Assembly: GCF_000247815.1 (NCBI RefSeq) | Contig: NC_021677.1 | Coordinates: forward strand, 61,872,571 to 61,936,570 | DNA length: 64,000 nt | Direction of reading: 5' to 3' | Source of the DNA: Ficedula albicollis | Lineage: Eukaryota; Chordata; Aves; Passeriformes; Muscicapidae | Part shown: positions 49,523 through 62,425 of the stretch, one piece after another | How positions within the stretch are numbered: position 1 is the first letter of the stretch | Layout of the letters: each line of letters opens with the position of its first letter | Notes under the pieces: model-generated | Database searches by the model: none | Told to the model about the DNA's origin: nothing | Seen by the model: the letters and a program-made list of their open reading frames with translations, nothing else | Program-made: the position numbers and the translations under genes

Positions 49523-49870
49523 TGGAATCCCAGAGGGTTTGGGTTGGAAGGGACCTTAAAGCTCATCTTGGTCCAGCCTGGCCTTGGACACTGCCAGGGA
49601 TCCAGGGGCAGACACAGCTGCTCTGGGCACCCTGTGCCATCCCTGCCCACCCTCACATCCAGCAATTCCCAATTCCCAGTCTCCCATCCATCCCTGCCCT
49701 CGGGCAGTGAAGCCATTCCCTGTGTCTTCCCTGCCCACCCTCACATCCAGCAATTCCCAATTCCCAGTCTCCCATCCATCCCTGCCCTCGGGCAGTGAAG
49801 CCATTCCCTGTGTCTGTCCCTCCATCCCTTGTCCCCAGTCCCTCTCCAGCTCTCCTGGATCCCTTTAGGC
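49523..49870 (-). mobile_element. CR1 3' fragment with an internal 88-bp duplication
   Basis: It starts 70 bp after exon 13 at 'tggaatcccagagggtttgg'. An 88-bp part (49641-49728) is repeated directly at 49729-49816 with no visible difference, so the duplication postdates the insertion. Confidence 0.9.
49641..49816. repeat. 88-bp tandem duplication inside a CR1
   Basis: Two abutting copies both begin 'ccctgcccaccctcacatcc' and end after 'gccattccctgtgtct'. They are identical by eye apart from the end of the unit. Confidence 0.92.
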
Positions 49871-50085
49871 ATTGGTGGAGTGTGTGACCCTTAAGTAAAA
49901 ACCCTGAATCTTTCTCTCCTGTAGCCAAGAATTATTTTCTCTGAACCCCACACAGTTAAATGAAGTGAAACTTTATAACAGCGATGCTTGGGCTCCATCC
50001 TAGCCCATAACACAAAGACACAGAACCTTATCCATACTAAAATTCCTTTCATTTGCTTGACAACTCAGACTTTCATGTAAATAGT

Positions 50086-50105
50086 AAAAAAAAAAAAAAA
50101 AAAAA

Positions 50106-50167
<62 letters not shown>
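50086..50167. repeat. A20 - C - G61 homopolymer block
   Basis: Pure A from 50086 to 50105, one C, then pure G from 50107 to 50167, followed by 'aaacaaacctgag'. This is the shortest of the six suspicious poly-G tracts. Confidence 0.93.
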
Positions 50168-50168
<1 letters not shown>

Positions 50169-50878
50169 AACAAACCTGAGTAGTTACCTCCCCAGGCTCT
50201 GAGATGGGCTTTTCCCCTGCTGTTACATTTGGATGCACAAATTTTTGGGCTCCTTTTTGGCAGAACATACAATTAAAATTGCCAGGGATACGTGAGAGCT
50301 GTTCTCCTGCAGTTTGCAGCTCATTAAGACTTGCTGGAAAAGTTATTCAGCTTCCCCCTCTGTCTCAGAGTCGTTATTTTGACGTAGTTGCAAGCCCTGA
50401 CATCCCAGTTACCCAGCTTGGGAATCCCCATCCCTCCTGCAGAGCTCTCAGTGATGGGGGGACAAAAAGAGAACAAGCATCAATAAATTAATGGTTTGTT
50501 CAGCCACTCCAAAATGAGCTCCCCCAGCCCCCAAAAGTATTTCTGTGGCAAAATTAAACTTAGAAAATCAGGGAAAAGTGGAAACAAAGCCCAGACTTCA
50601 ACAGGTCTGTGCCCAGTCCCTGTTTTTATGGAAGCAGGGCAAGTGTGGCCACATGCTCACCATGGAGAAGTGGAAACACACTGGGGGATTGTTTCTGAGT
50701 CATGGGGGAATACATGGGGAAATGGTAATTTAAATAAATAAATGGATGAATAAATAAATAGCAAACAACAAAAAGGCATGAAATTAAGGGTATTCCAGTG
50801 TCTAAATATTTGAATATAAATCATAGGATATTTAAAGGGGGAAGGAGCTCATGAGAATCCTCAAGGCCAGATCACCAT

Positions 50879-51139
50879 TCACAGAATCCTGGAATGGGTT
50901 GGGTTGGGAGGGACCTTAAAGATCAACTCCCGTCCCCTGCCATGGCAGGGACACCTCCCACTGTCCCAGGCTGCTCCAAGCCCCAGGGTCCAGCCTGGCC
51001 TTGGGCACTGCCAGGCATCCAGGGGCAGCCACAGCTGCTCCGGGAATTCCATCCCACCATCCCACCCATCCCTGCCCTCTGGCAGTGAAGCCATTCCCTG
51101 TGTCCTGTCCCTCCATCCCTTGTCCCCAGCCCCTCTCCA
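50879..51139 (-). mobile_element. CR1 3' fragment truncated by poly-G
   Basis: It runs from 'cacagaatcctggaatgggt' to 'cccagcccctctcca', then stops where poly-G begins. Sister copies at 10665 and 28197 continue with 'gctctcctggagcccctt', so real sequence is missing or hidden behind the G run. Confidence 0.9.
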
Positions 51140-51588
<449 letters not shown>

Positions 51589-51609
51589 CTGAGCCGCGTG
51601 TGCCCGCAG

Positions 51610-51783
51610 GTGACGGTGGAGTTCGCGGACGAGGTGCGCGTGTCGTTCATCTGCACCGAGGTGGATTGCAAGGTGGTGCACGAGTTCATCGGCGGCTACA
51701 TCTTCCTGTCCACGCGGGCCAAGGACCAGAACGAGAGCCTGGACGAGGAGATGTTCTACAAACTGACCAGTGGCTGGGTGTGA
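51610..51783 (+). CDS. FERMT2: FERMT2 last coding exon: end of F3 and stop
   Basis: The exon encodes residues 624-680 and [43 protein letters not shown], then [17 protein letters not shown]. It completes the PTB-like F3 subdomain and ends in the conserved 'KLTSGWV' C-terminus. The acceptor CGTGTGCCCGCAG has almost no pyrimidine tract because G-rich sequence lies directly upstream. Third positions are strongly G/C-rich. The only clear difference from mammals I recall is Val for Leu in 'DEVR(L/V)SF'. Confidence 0.97.
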   Translation: MTVEFADEVRVSFICTEVDCKVVHEFIGGYIFLSTRAKDQNESLDEEMFYKLTSGWV

Positions 51784-51867
51784 GCCCTGCCAGCCTCACC
51801 CTGCAGGAACCCCACGGCCGTATTCATGTTTAACTTTCCAAAGCTGTCCTTTGAGATAATGCTGCTT

Positions 51868-51873
51868 AATAAA
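51868..51873 (+). terminator. FERMT2: Proximal polyadenylation signal AATAAA
   Basis: A canonical hexamer 85 bp after the stop codon, followed within 20-30 bp by a T-rich stretch. Its use would give a very short 3' UTR. Confidence 0.5.
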
Positions 51874-52710
51874 GTAAGCTTGAAATGTATCTTTTTTTTT
51901 TAAATAATAATTGGATTTTTTGTTTTTTGGGGGTTTTTTTGTTTTTTGTTTTGTTGGATTTTTTTTTCATTGCCAGACCAGTTAATCTGTGTGCACTAAT
52001 GAGCACTTCTGTTAATTTGCTATAACCAGACTGTGTCTGGGCAGGGTGATGGTGACCCACAGATCCAGACTCCAATGGGCAGATCAGGATAAAGATTTAA
52101 CTGACTTAAAAAAGCCAATTTTTGAAGAGAACTCTAAGCCATCTTCTTGTAAAGCCATCCAGGGCTAAGCTATATGAAGTCTATTTATCATGTTTAGTGC
52201 ATGAGTGTTTTATTTCCTTTTTTTTTGTGTTTTTATTCTGTACATTTGACCTGTTTGAAGTCGTCCTGCTCCCAAGCAGAGCTGCCATCTCTCCTCTCAC
52301 ACTACACAGGACTCTGAAGGTGCCTGACATGACTTTGAGGATAGTTTTGTGTGGCCTCAAAGATGATCTTCTGTTAGTCTGTTATAGCTTGGTTTTATTT
52401 GTTTAACTTGCCTTTTGATAATCATTTATATTGTCTCTTTTTTTTTTAATTTTATTTGTTCACCATATTGTATTATGACACTTTTAGTATTCACCAGCAT
52501 AGTCACTGTTCTGCCTCTGATATGCAAATTTTTTTCATTACGATATGAAGTAAAAGGTTTATGAAGTAAAGGTTTTTGTGTAACTAATGTAAAAAACCAC
52601 AAATTTTATAAAGTTGTACAGTTTTTGTAACTAGTCTCACAAGCCAGCTAGGATATTGCATAGATCAGTAACTGTAGGATGTCTGCCAGGGGTACGGGGA
52701 CAAACCAAGG

Positions 52711-52716
52711 AATAAA
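52711..52716 (+). terminator. FERMT2: Internal polyadenylation signal AATAAA
   Basis: A canonical hexamer about 930 bp after the stop. The downstream sequence is less T-rich than at the other two, so its use is doubtful. Confidence 0.35.
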
Positions 52717-52958
52717 AAACCCACAAAAATTACAATTTCAGTCCAGTAAATTTTGATCTGAGTTAAAGGGGATTCCAGAGCTGTGCCACAACACCCTCAT
52801 AGCTGATCCCTGGGGCCAGGCCTGCCAGGTTCATTAAGCCATTCCCACATGAATGCTAACGAGGAGGGATCCCGTGCCCACCCAGTGCCAAGGAATAACC
52901 AGTGTTGCGTTCCCGTAGTCCGTGCTATCAAGACTATGTTCAAATACATTTTATTTTA

Positions 52959-52964
52959 AATAAA
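52959..52964 (+). terminator. FERMT2: Distal polyadenylation signal AATAAA
   Basis: A canonical hexamer followed within 10-20 bp by 'tcttttatttaac', a T-rich downstream element. It marks the probable main end of the mRNA. The CR1-bearing intergenic sequence starts shortly after. Confidence 0.7.
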
Positions 52965-53127
52965 AGTCAAATCTTTTATTTAACATTCAGCTGCCACTCC
53001 TGGTTTTTGGGGTCTAACTGTGCTGTGGAAAGGCCATAAACAAGTCCTGTAGGATGGAGCCACCCCATGCAAGCCTTGGGCTCCTTATCCCAAGTTTGCT
53101 GAAACAAATGCCACCAAAAAGTTAGAA

Positions 53128-53430
53128 AATTCTGGGATGGTTTGGGTTGGAAGGGACCTTAAAGCTCATCTTATTTCAGCCCCTGCCATGGGCAGGGACA
53201 CCTTCCACTGTCCCAGGTTGCTCCAAGCCCTGTCCAGCCTGGCCTTGGACACTGCCAGGGATCCAGGGGCAGCCACAGCTGCTCTGGGCTCACCACCCTC
53301 CCAAGGAACAATTCCATCCCAATGTCCCACCCATCCCTGCCCTCTGGCAGTGAAGCCATTCCCTGTGTCCTGTCCCTTCATCCCTTGTCCAAAATCTCTC
53401 TCCAGCTCTCCTGGAGCCCCTTTGGTCCCC
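53128..53430 (-). mobile_element. CR1 3' fragment, about 300 bp
   Basis: It runs from 'tctgggatggtttgggttgg' through 'ctctggcagtgaagccattc' to 'ccagctctcctggagcccct'. It is the first element after the 3' UTR. Confidence 0.9.
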
Positions 53431-54218
53431 TGTGGGTCCCACTCCCTGGCCAGGCAGTGGGAGCAGCCCAGGGAATCAGGGAATTGCAGGATCTAAGCCA
53501 AACCCACATCCACAAAGCTTTCACATCCCTCAGTGACTCCACTGCTACCCTGGGCCCCTGTTCAGTGCCTGCCCATCCTTTCCATCAAGGAATTTCCCCA
53601 GATATCCACATGGCACAAACCCATCTCCCCATTTCCGCACCGATCCTTTCACACCACGTGCCCCGGGACTGGCTGCACCCTTGCTCCATAAAACCCAGGA
53701 TAAGGGGTGGCCTGATGGGGCTGGGTGAATCCTCCCACTCCAGCAGGGAGGAGCAGTGCCCAGGACGTGCCAGGGATGTTCCCAGCCCTGCCCCACGCCC
53801 TGGGGCTCCTTCTTTGGGGTGCAGCAAGTCCGGGCAGCTCGGAGCCATGCGAGCGCAGGGCGGCTCGCTCGCTGCTGGCAGGCAGCACCAGCATCTCTGC
53901 AGCAACCCTGGAACAGCCCCAAAGCTGGGGGTGGCATGGGGATGGCTCCCTGAAAAAAATATTTATTGAAAAATATTGCCCTGCCTGAGGTTAGGCAGGA
54001 TGGGGAGGTGAAAAGGATCTTTTCTAGATGAGAACTTATTTTTAACCCTGCTTCGCTTCAACATCTCATCTTTTCATCCAAGGAGAAAGGAAGTTCTCAT
54101 CTAGGAAAGATCCTGGAAAACCCAGCATGTGGTTTTCCTAAAATGTGGAGAAACACCAGATAAAAAAGGGCAAGGATGGGAATGGCTGAGGCTGGACGGG
54201 AGTGAGGGGGAAGCATGA

Positions 54219-55245
54219 GGAGCACACTGGAAAAGGGATAAAAGGGGAATGGTGAGAGCTGGAGCACACTGGAAAAAGGATAAAAGGGGAATGGTGAGAG
54301 CTGGAGCACACTGGAAAAGGGATAAAAGGGGAATGGTGAGAGCTGGAGCACACTGGAAAAGGGATAAAAGGGGAATGGTGAGAGCTGGAGCACACTGGAA
54401 AAGGGATAAAAGGGGAATGGTGAGAGCTGGAGCACACTGGAAAAGGGATAAAAGGGGAATGGTGAGAGCTGGAGCACACTGGAAAAGGGATAAAAGGGGA
54501 ATGGTGAGAGCTGGAGCACACTGGAAAAGGGATAAAAGGGGAATGGTGAGAGCTGGAGCACACTGGAAAAGGGATAAAAGGGGAATGGTGAGAGCTGGAG
54601 CACACTGGAAAAGGGATAAAAGGGGAATGGTGAGAGCTGGAGCACACTGGAAAAGGGATAAAAGGGGAATGGTGAGAGCTGGAGCACACTGGAAAAGGGA
54701 TAAAAGGGGAATGGTGAGAGCTGGAGCACACTGGAAAAGGGATAAAAGGGGAATGGTGAGAGCTGGAGCACACTGGAAAAGGGATAAAAGGGGAATGGTG
54801 AGAGCTGGAGCACACTGGAAAAGGGATAAAAGGGGAATGGTGAGAGCTGGAGCACACTGGAAAAGGGATAAAAGGGGAATGGTGAGAGCTGGAGCACACT
54901 GGAAAAGGGATAAAAGGGGAATGGTGAGAGCTGGAGCACACTGGAAAAGGGATAAAAGGGGAATGGTGAGAGCTGGAGCACACTGGAAAAGGGATAAAAG
55001 GGGAATGGTGAGAGCTGGAGCACACTGGAAATGGGATAAAAGGGGAATGGTGAGAGCTGGAGCACACTGGAAATGGGATAAAAGGGGAATGGTGAGAGCT
55101 GGAGCACACTGGAAATGGGATAAAAGGGGAATGGTGAGAGCTGGAGCACACTGGAAATGGGATAAAAGGGGAATGGTGAGAGCTGGAGCACACTGGAAAT
55201 GGGATAAAAGGGGAATGGTGAGAGCTGGAGCCCATGGGAAGGGAA
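54219..55245. repeat. 42-bp minisatellite, about 24 copies
   Basis: The unit contains 'gagagctggagcacactgg' and 'gggataaaaggggaatgg'. The first full unit has an A-rich variant (ggaaaaaggat), the last five carry 'ggaaatgggat', and those between carry 'ggaaaagggat'. This ordered clustering points to directional expansion. Long open frames on both strands with a 14-residue period are repeat artefacts. Confidence 0.96.
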
Positions 55246-56261
55246 GGAAGATCCAGCTCAGGGACAGGCAGCAGCCAGGACAAGGTTTGGGGTTGTGTGC
55301 TCCATGATCCTGAGCCAAAGGAAAAGCAGGATGTGGTGGGCACAGAGGGTTTCCAGTGATGTGGGAATCACAGGCCAGGTGGGTTTGGGGTGTCTGGAGA
55401 TCAAATCCAGCAGCAGAGGATGAGGAGGGTCTTGCCAAGACAAAGCACAGCCAGTCCCAGTTCCTGCAGCTCCAGCACTGGATGAAGACACAAAATAAGA
55501 GATTTATTTTGCTGACACAGGGAAATCTGGCTGTGGTTGTTTCTTTTGGGTACTCGAAGGAGTAATCCAAATTAAAACCCAAAGGATTGCCAGGCCGTGG
55601 GTGTCCCCAGCCCTCGGGGTGACTCAGCCTCGGGGAGGAAAATCTGTGATCGCCTGGCATCCACAAACTGTGCTTGGGAAAAAGGAACTCTTTCCAACTC
55701 CCAGTGATAAGCACATGATGGGGAGGGAGATTCAAAGCCAACAGGGCTGCTCAAACCTCAGTTTAACAAAATAAGTGGCAAAGATGCCTGAAAATGGGAC
55801 AAGTCCAGCCCTCCAACCGCAGCAGGGCCAGGGGGATGGATGATGCTCCCCCCTCGCTGACCCCTCTCCAGGACCTCGAGGAGGGGAAAAGGAAAAAATA
55901 AATCACTTTTTGGCAAGGTACTGATGCAAACCGGCTGGCAGGCTGCAGATGCACCTCTCCGAATGCAGCAGGGGATTTGGATGCCTGTGTGAGCCGGGCA
56001 TGGCCCGGGGGGTCGGCTGGGATTTAAACCCCGAGTAATTTAACACCGTGCAGAGGGGCGAGTCCCGGAGCGGGTTTGGAGCGGGACCGGCGGAGTTCGG
56101 GATGCGGGAGAGGTTTGCAGACGCACAGATATTTTAAAAATAAAAGAAATATCTCCCCAGCAGGGCTGTGCTGGGTATGGGGACATCCCGCTGACAGGAA
56201 TTGATGGAAAAGGGACATTTGGGGACGCTGCTGGTTTGGGGGGGTGGGGGAAGGCAATCAC

Positions 56262-56400
56262 TCCCCATCCTTGGAGATTTCCAAGGTGAAGTGGATGGGA
56301 CTTGGAGCAACCTGGGATAGTGAAATATCCCTGCCCGTGGCAGGGGGTTGGAATGAAATTATGTTTAAGGTCGTTTCCAACCCTAAATATTCCAAGACTG
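56262..56400 (+). mobile_element. CR1 3' end
   Basis: 'ccttggagatttccaaggtg' through 'cccgtggcagggggttggaa' to 'aaccctaaatattccaagac'. Diverged. Confidence 0.82.
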
Positions 56401-58381
56401 GGATTTTTTAGCACAAACTGATCCCCAAGCACTCCAAAGGAGCGGGGTTATTCCCTACACCCAGGACACGTGGGTTTCCAAAACCCCTCCCGTTCCTCCC
56501 ATGGCCGCCCCAGGGGCTTTCCTGTGGTGGGCAGGGGCTGAAAAAAGCTCCTTAAATTAATCCCTAGTAAACCCAAGGCAGATGAGTCACTCCAGTGTCT
56601 CGGGAAGCTCACTGGAGACTTTCCAGCCTTCAGGCCAGGAAGGGGCTCCTGGGTGGCCACAGCACTTCCCTGGCTGTGTGCAAAGACATCTCCCAAAATC
56701 CCGGTGCTCAGAGAGCTTTATCCAACCTTGCCCTGCCTTGTCCGACCTCTCCAAGCCCCTCGTGGGGTTGAGCATCCCAGGGATCGGCAGCACCTTTCAC
56801 CCTGCCCCACAGAGGGACCTTCAGAGGGCGCTCAGGACCACCAGGGATGTTCCTGGAATGGATCAGGGATGCAGGAAAGCCAGACCTGGTGTCGCCAGAG
56901 GCAGAGCCCAGCACAGAGCTGGAACCGCACACGGATGTGGATGTGCCTGGATCCCTGTGGCTCACACAACCCCCATTCCCCAGGTGTATTATCCCTCATC
57001 TCTGATGCAGGAAGGGATGGTGAGCATCCAAAGCCCTCCAGAGTGACGGCACCAGGAGTGGTTTAATGGGTCTAATTAAATTCAGGCAGATCAGTGACCC
57101 TCGCTCATGCGACTCCAAAACCATTCTGGAGACCAGTGGGGGTTTTATTTGTTTGCTTTCAGTCTCACAAGTGCCCTGGGTGCTTTGATTTGCAGCCCCG
57201 AGGCACTAAAGAGATAAAAGATCCATAAATATCTGCTGGATGTTACAGATCTGAAACAAACACCGTGCCCCCCCTTGCAGCTCTTCCCGTAAGCACAGCT
57301 CTTCCCATAAGCACCAGTGCAATGCAGCCCCTGCTCCCGTTTCCATCGGCATCCCAGCCTTCCCTTTGAAATCCCTGCATCCCTCCAGCTGTTCCACATA
57401 TTTCAGGCTTCACTCTCCCCCCAGAAACTGCTCCTTTAAGCTCTCCCGTCTGGTTTTCATAATTGCAGGATGGAAACGGGGACTTTTCCCAGGCCGGAGG
57501 TCTGCGGTCCCTCGGGATCAAACCTGGACTGAAAACAGCCCCACTGAGGGGCTGTGGGGGGAGAGGATGGGGAGCTCCAGGTCAAGAAGAATTTGAAATC
57601 CCAGCATGCCAAATTCATCCCAGAAAAGCTGCCAGGGAGCTCACAGTGTGAGCAGCATTTGGTCTGACCCGAGGAAGAGGCTGTGGAGCTGCATTTCAGG
57701 AGTTTTGCTTTTTTTAGCTTGACACAGGAGCAGCAAAATATTTCCCAAATTCCCAAGTGACTGAGAAAGGCCAATCCCATATTTCACAGTGGCTCAAATA
57801 GGCAGGAACCTGTCAGATACTGAAATAATTCAGAAAATTTTCCCTTTGATCCCCAGCTAAGACAAAGAGTTGGTAACAGAGCTCCCCTGTGCTGTCAGCT
57901 CCTGGTGAAGCTGCGGATTCCCAGCTGGTGGGAAGCCTCTGCTTGGAAAACTCCCACTCCCCCTCTTCTGAGAATGCAGCAGTTTGAGCAAATAAAGCAT
58001 TTGCTCTGGGTTTTATTTTTGGCTTTTGGTCAACAGCTGGTCCGTCCCTAATGAGTGAGCTGGGCTTTGATTTCCTGCCTGGAGAAAGGGGTGAGAAACG
58101 GGAGAGGATCTGGGTTAGAAATTTGACTCACACCAGTGATCCCAGCTGGGATTTACTCCCATTAGTCCTTTGCCCGGAGATACATCCCAAAGAGAGGCAC
58201 TGGAACAGCTCAGGAGCAAGAATTAGGGGCCACAGGGGAACTGCAGGGGTGTCCAGAGAAAGTGAAGCTCCCTGACCCCAGGCCGTCCAAGGAAAGGCAC
58301 CACAGTGCCCTCCAAACTGGGCTCAGGGAATGGGATGACAGTGGCTCTGTTGTCCTCCCTGTGCAATTTCTTCATCATCAT

Positions 58382-58640
58382 CACAGAATCCCAGAATGGT
58401 CTGAGTTAGAAGTGGCCTTAAATCCCATCTTATTCAACCCCCTGCCATGGGCAGGGTTCCCTTCCACTATCCCAGGCTGCTCCAAGCCCCATCTCACCTG
58501 GCACTGAAAACCTCCAGGGATCCAGGGGAGCCACAGCTTCTCTGGGCACCCTGTGCCAGGGCCTCCCACCCTCACAGCCAGGAATTCTTTCCCAATATCC
58601 CATCTAAACTTGCCCTCTTTTCTATGTCTTCTTTTGTTTC
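58382..58640 (-). mobile_element. CR1 3' fragment
   Basis: 'cacagaatcccagaatggtc' through 'cccctgccatgggcagggtt' to 'tttcccaatatcccatctaa'. Confidence 0.88.
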
Positions 58641-60052
58641 AGAGCATTTCAGCCCACTGAGCTCGGGTTTGAGCTCTCCCCCACCAGTAGGATGCTGGTC
58701 CCAGTAGAATGAGCCCATCTAATTCCTGCTCACCCAGGGGCAGGGATGGCGACACCTCACCTGGGACACTTGGGAAAAACCAGGTTCCTGGTATCCCTAA
58801 TGGCTCTCAGCAGATTTAGGAGGGCAAAGAGCTGCTGTGACTCTGAGGAAAGAGTTCTGTGAGTTCTGCTTTTTCTCCTCACGAGGCAGTGAGGATGAGG
58901 GGAACTCTTGGGAATGGCAGACCTGGGGAGAAGCCTGCCCATCCTTCCAGAGGGACAGGGCTACCCCGAGGCCAGCTCCATGCTGTGTCCCACCCTGGGT
59001 GGCCCTCTGGAGGGACCACATCTGATTCACATCATCTCCCAGCTGAAAATCCCGTGTCAGACACTTCCAGGGATGCAGCCTTGCAGCTGGGGGCTCCCTG
59101 GAACTTGGGATGAGCCACAGGGTCCAGCTGACAGCCATGGGCAGCTGCTTTATCTCCTGGATGTTTTTCCCCTTCCCATAAACAGGAGGAGAGGGTGGGA
59201 ATGTGTCTGAGACAGGGAAATGACGATGGGGAGGGAGAGGGATGTAAATCTTGCAAAGCACTGAAGTGACAGATAATGGAAGAGAACTGGGGTGAGAACA
59301 GGGAATGTTGCTGGTGGGGGAATGTGGAGATGAAGAGCCAGGATGCCACAGCAAGGCTGGATGTGCCCCTGGCACAGCATGGAGCCCAGGGCAGAGCCTG
59401 GCCCCAGCTGCTCCCCACACCCACATTGTCCCAGATCTCCACAGCACCTGGAAATGAGAGCACCTGGAACCTCCAAGTGTCTAATTGTCCTTCAAGCCCT
59501 CTGTGACCAAGTCAATCCAAAGGATGCTGTTAATTAGGCAGAGTTCAAAAACAACCCTGTGGGATTCCTGCCTCCTCCTCCTCCCCTACAACTGTGCCAC
59601 AAGGTAAGAGAAAGGAGGGAAAGCTCCTAAAGCAGAATCAAGGGAAGAAGCTCAATGGAGCATCCGTGATTAGTGATTTTCCTCCCTTTTTGAGGGACCC
59701 CCATCCTCCCCTGGCCCACACACCCCCAAAGCACAGCTCACCTCCCCATCCCATGAGTGCAGCACGAGTAAACTCTCCGAGGTGCACTGGGCTTCATTAA
59801 CTCAGGTCACCAAATCCAGGGAGGCACCCAGGCAGTGGCAGGGAGCTCTCATTGTCTGCACGGCTGCAGGAGCAGCTCCAGGCACGGAAGAAGCTGAAAT
59901 CTGATGTGAAATAACTCCACCTAGAGGGAAAAGGGACTGGGAGAGAAGGGGCACGGGTGAGCAGAGCAGGGCTGAGCTCCTGATCCTGGCACAGAGCAGG
60001 AATCACCGCCTGGACACGGGGATGGGACAACAGTGCCATGATCACAGAATTG

Positions 60053-60320
60053 TGGCATCACAGAATGGCTTGGGTTGGAAGGGACATTAAAAATCATCTT
60101 GTTCCAACCCCTGCCATGGCAGGGACACCTCTCACTGTCCCAGGCTGCTCCAAGCCCTGTCCAACCTGGCCTTGGGCACTTCCAGGGATTCAGGGGCAGC
60201 CACAGCTGCTCTGGGCACCCTGTGCCCACTCTCACAGGGAAAAGTTTCTTCCTAATCTCTGATCTAAAGCTCCCCTCATTCAGTTTAAATGCTCTGTCCC
60301 TTGGGTGTATCTGAGACCAT
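60053..60320 (-). mobile_element. CR1 3' fragment
   Basis: 'tggcatcacagaatggcttg' through 'cctgccatggcagggacacc' to 'tcagtttaaatgctctgtcc'. Well preserved. Confidence 0.9.
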
Positions 60321-60998
60321 CAGTTCCCAGTGATCCCATGGCTGGCTCAGATCCCAAAGCCACCTGTCCCTTTCCACCCCCAGGAACAGCTGCCCCTCAC
60401 TGGTCTCACACAGAAGATTCTTCAAGTCCTTCACTTGGGACACTTAAATATGTCCCTTAAATATATCCCCCAATAGCCATGGAAGAGGAGGGCAAGGGGT
60501 CAGGGCTGCATTTCCTCTGGAGAAGCTTCATTCAGGAATTTAATGGAGCTCATAGAAACACGACCTTTGGGAAACACAGCACTGATGGGACATCTGCAGA
60601 GACAGTCACTGGGCAAATGCCATCTTGGTGCCACCTTGGTGGAAGGGGAAAAGGCAAAATCTGCTCTTTCCTCACTTTATTTAATCCAGGAAAACAGCTT
60701 ATGGAATCCCCAGTGTGCTCATTTTGTATGGGAAGATCTGTCATCCCAAGTGCTCTGCCTCTGAGTGATGAGAAAATGTCCTTTTACCTCAAATCTCTGA
60801 AGTCACCTCCAATGAGCACACCCTGTACCTGCAGCACTTTGGGATAGAAGCAGCATTTGGGCTTCACCCCCCACTTCTTACCCCAAGGCCAGATTTGTGC
60901 TGGATCTGATCCCAGCTCCAATTTTTTGGGATGAGCTGACACTGTTTTACTTCCCATAGAACAGCCACATTCAAAGGAGAGTGAGAGCCATAATTAAT

Positions 60999-61157
60999 CT
61001 TCTTGTTGGAGCTTTTCTTGTATTTTTTAAGCTTTGACTTGGACTCTGAGCTTCTTGTTGGAGCTTTTCTTGTTGTATTTTTTAAGCTTTGACTTGGACT
61101 CTGATCTTCTTGTTGGAGCTTTTCTTGTATTTTTTAAGCTTTGACTTGGACTCTGAG
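60999..61157. repeat. Three-copy 52-55 bp tandem repeat
   Basis: The unit carries 'cttcttgttggagcttttct' and 'aagctttgacttggactctg' and starts at 60999, 61051 and 61106. The middle copy has an extra TTG. Confidence 0.93.
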
Positions 61158-62196
61158 CCAGGATATTGGAGCGTTAATAAGAGGAGATGTTGTCAGCTTT
61201 AGGTAGGGATTTTCTCCATGAATAAAAAGAGTGGGTTTGGGACATGGGCAGGAAAGATGGGAAAACCTGAAGACACCAAACACTTGCAGCCTCCATGGAT
61301 GGCAGGCTGGGGCTGCAACAGCCCTGCAGTTCCAAACACTTTCTGGGCAGTTAAATAACATTTGCCTGCTTGGTTAAAGATGGGATAATTATTTCCAGCG
61401 AGGCAGACACGGTCCAGATGCACTTCTCCTTCCACAACTGCACTAACACTATCCCAAACCCCAAGGAAATGCCATTTCCCAGGCCCAGGAGGCCATCTGG
61501 ATGGCAGCAGAGCTTTGCCAGGTTTCCTCTTTATTAAGCTGGAGCAGGTATTTAGTTTCTCATTATCTGTCTGCAGGAAATAATTGGGGAGACACAGCAG
61601 CATCTTTCTCTCCAGGAGATAAACAGGCACTGGATCCTCTGCAAAATCCAGGTGCCCAGAGCTGGTTTGTGCAGCTCTTCAGACATTTCCACCCCTCAGG
61701 ATTTGTTTGTGGCTGGATACAGCCCTGTCCATGAGAGGTTAAAAGAACCAAAAAGGCCAATCCCTGGGTATTCTAAGCCCTGAGTGTCTCCAAAACAGAA
61801 TGTAAACACTTTTGTTGTGGCAAGGATTGCTCCTTCTCCCTGCCTCGTGTCATGCAGCAAGGAAAAGAAGAGCACTTTTTCTCTCCTCATAAAGCAGGGT
61901 GTGTTCAGGCTCCGACATTTACATCAAACAAGTGCGTGGCTCCCTTCCCATCTTTCTGGCTGTCCTGAGGTCATGGATTCCCTGTTGGCAAATCTGGAGC
62001 AGCCAAAGGAGATCACTTTGCTGGAGTTTTTGGGTTTTTTTCCTCGCTACAACAGAAAATGCCACAGTGGAACGGGCGGAGAGGAGATGTGGAAATGAGG
62101 AAAGAGTGGAAAGGTGTTATTTCAACTTTCCCCTTGGTCTTCAGCAGCCAAACCCTGAGATACCAGGGAGCTGTGGATCCTTGCTGGCCTTGGAAA

Positions 62197-62425
62197 GAAT
62201 TACAGAATATGCTGAGCTGGAAGGGACCCCCAAGGATCAGAGTCCAACTGCAGGCCCTGCACAGACACCCCAGCAATCCCACCCTGGGCATCGCTGGTGT
62301 TCAAACACTCCTGGAGCTCTGGCAGTGCCCAGCACCCTCTGGATGAAGAACCCTTCCCTAAAACCCAACTAGACACTCCCCTGGCACAGCTCCAGCCCTT
62401 CCCTGGGTCCTGTCCCTGCTCAGCA
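62197..62425 (-). mobile_element. CR1 3' fragment, second subfamily
   Basis: 'attacagaatatgctgagct' followed by 'ccaaggatcagagtccaact', 'ggccctgcacagacacccca' and 'cctggagctctggcagtgcc'. Confidence 0.87.

Larger units (their letters stand above)
51784..52985 (+). other. FERMT2: FERMT2 3' untranslated region
   Basis: It follows the stop directly and is AT-rich with T-runs, almost free of CR1, and ends near a canonical AATAAA at 52959. Its length of about 1.2 kb is plausible for kindlin-2. The exact cleavage site cannot be read from sequence. Confidence 0.8.

Noticed and set aside
53322..53969. 215-residue frame just beyond the 3' UTR
   Set aside because: Its start lies in a CR1, there is no homology I recognise, and the composition is that of intergenic DNA.
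54219..55245. CRISPR-like regular array
   Set aside because: Units are contiguous, with no unique spacers, and the genome is a bird's.
54101..55741. Open frames of 350-546 residues with a 14-residue period
   Set aside because: The 42-bp unit is a multiple of three without stops, so open frames appear on both strands by chance.
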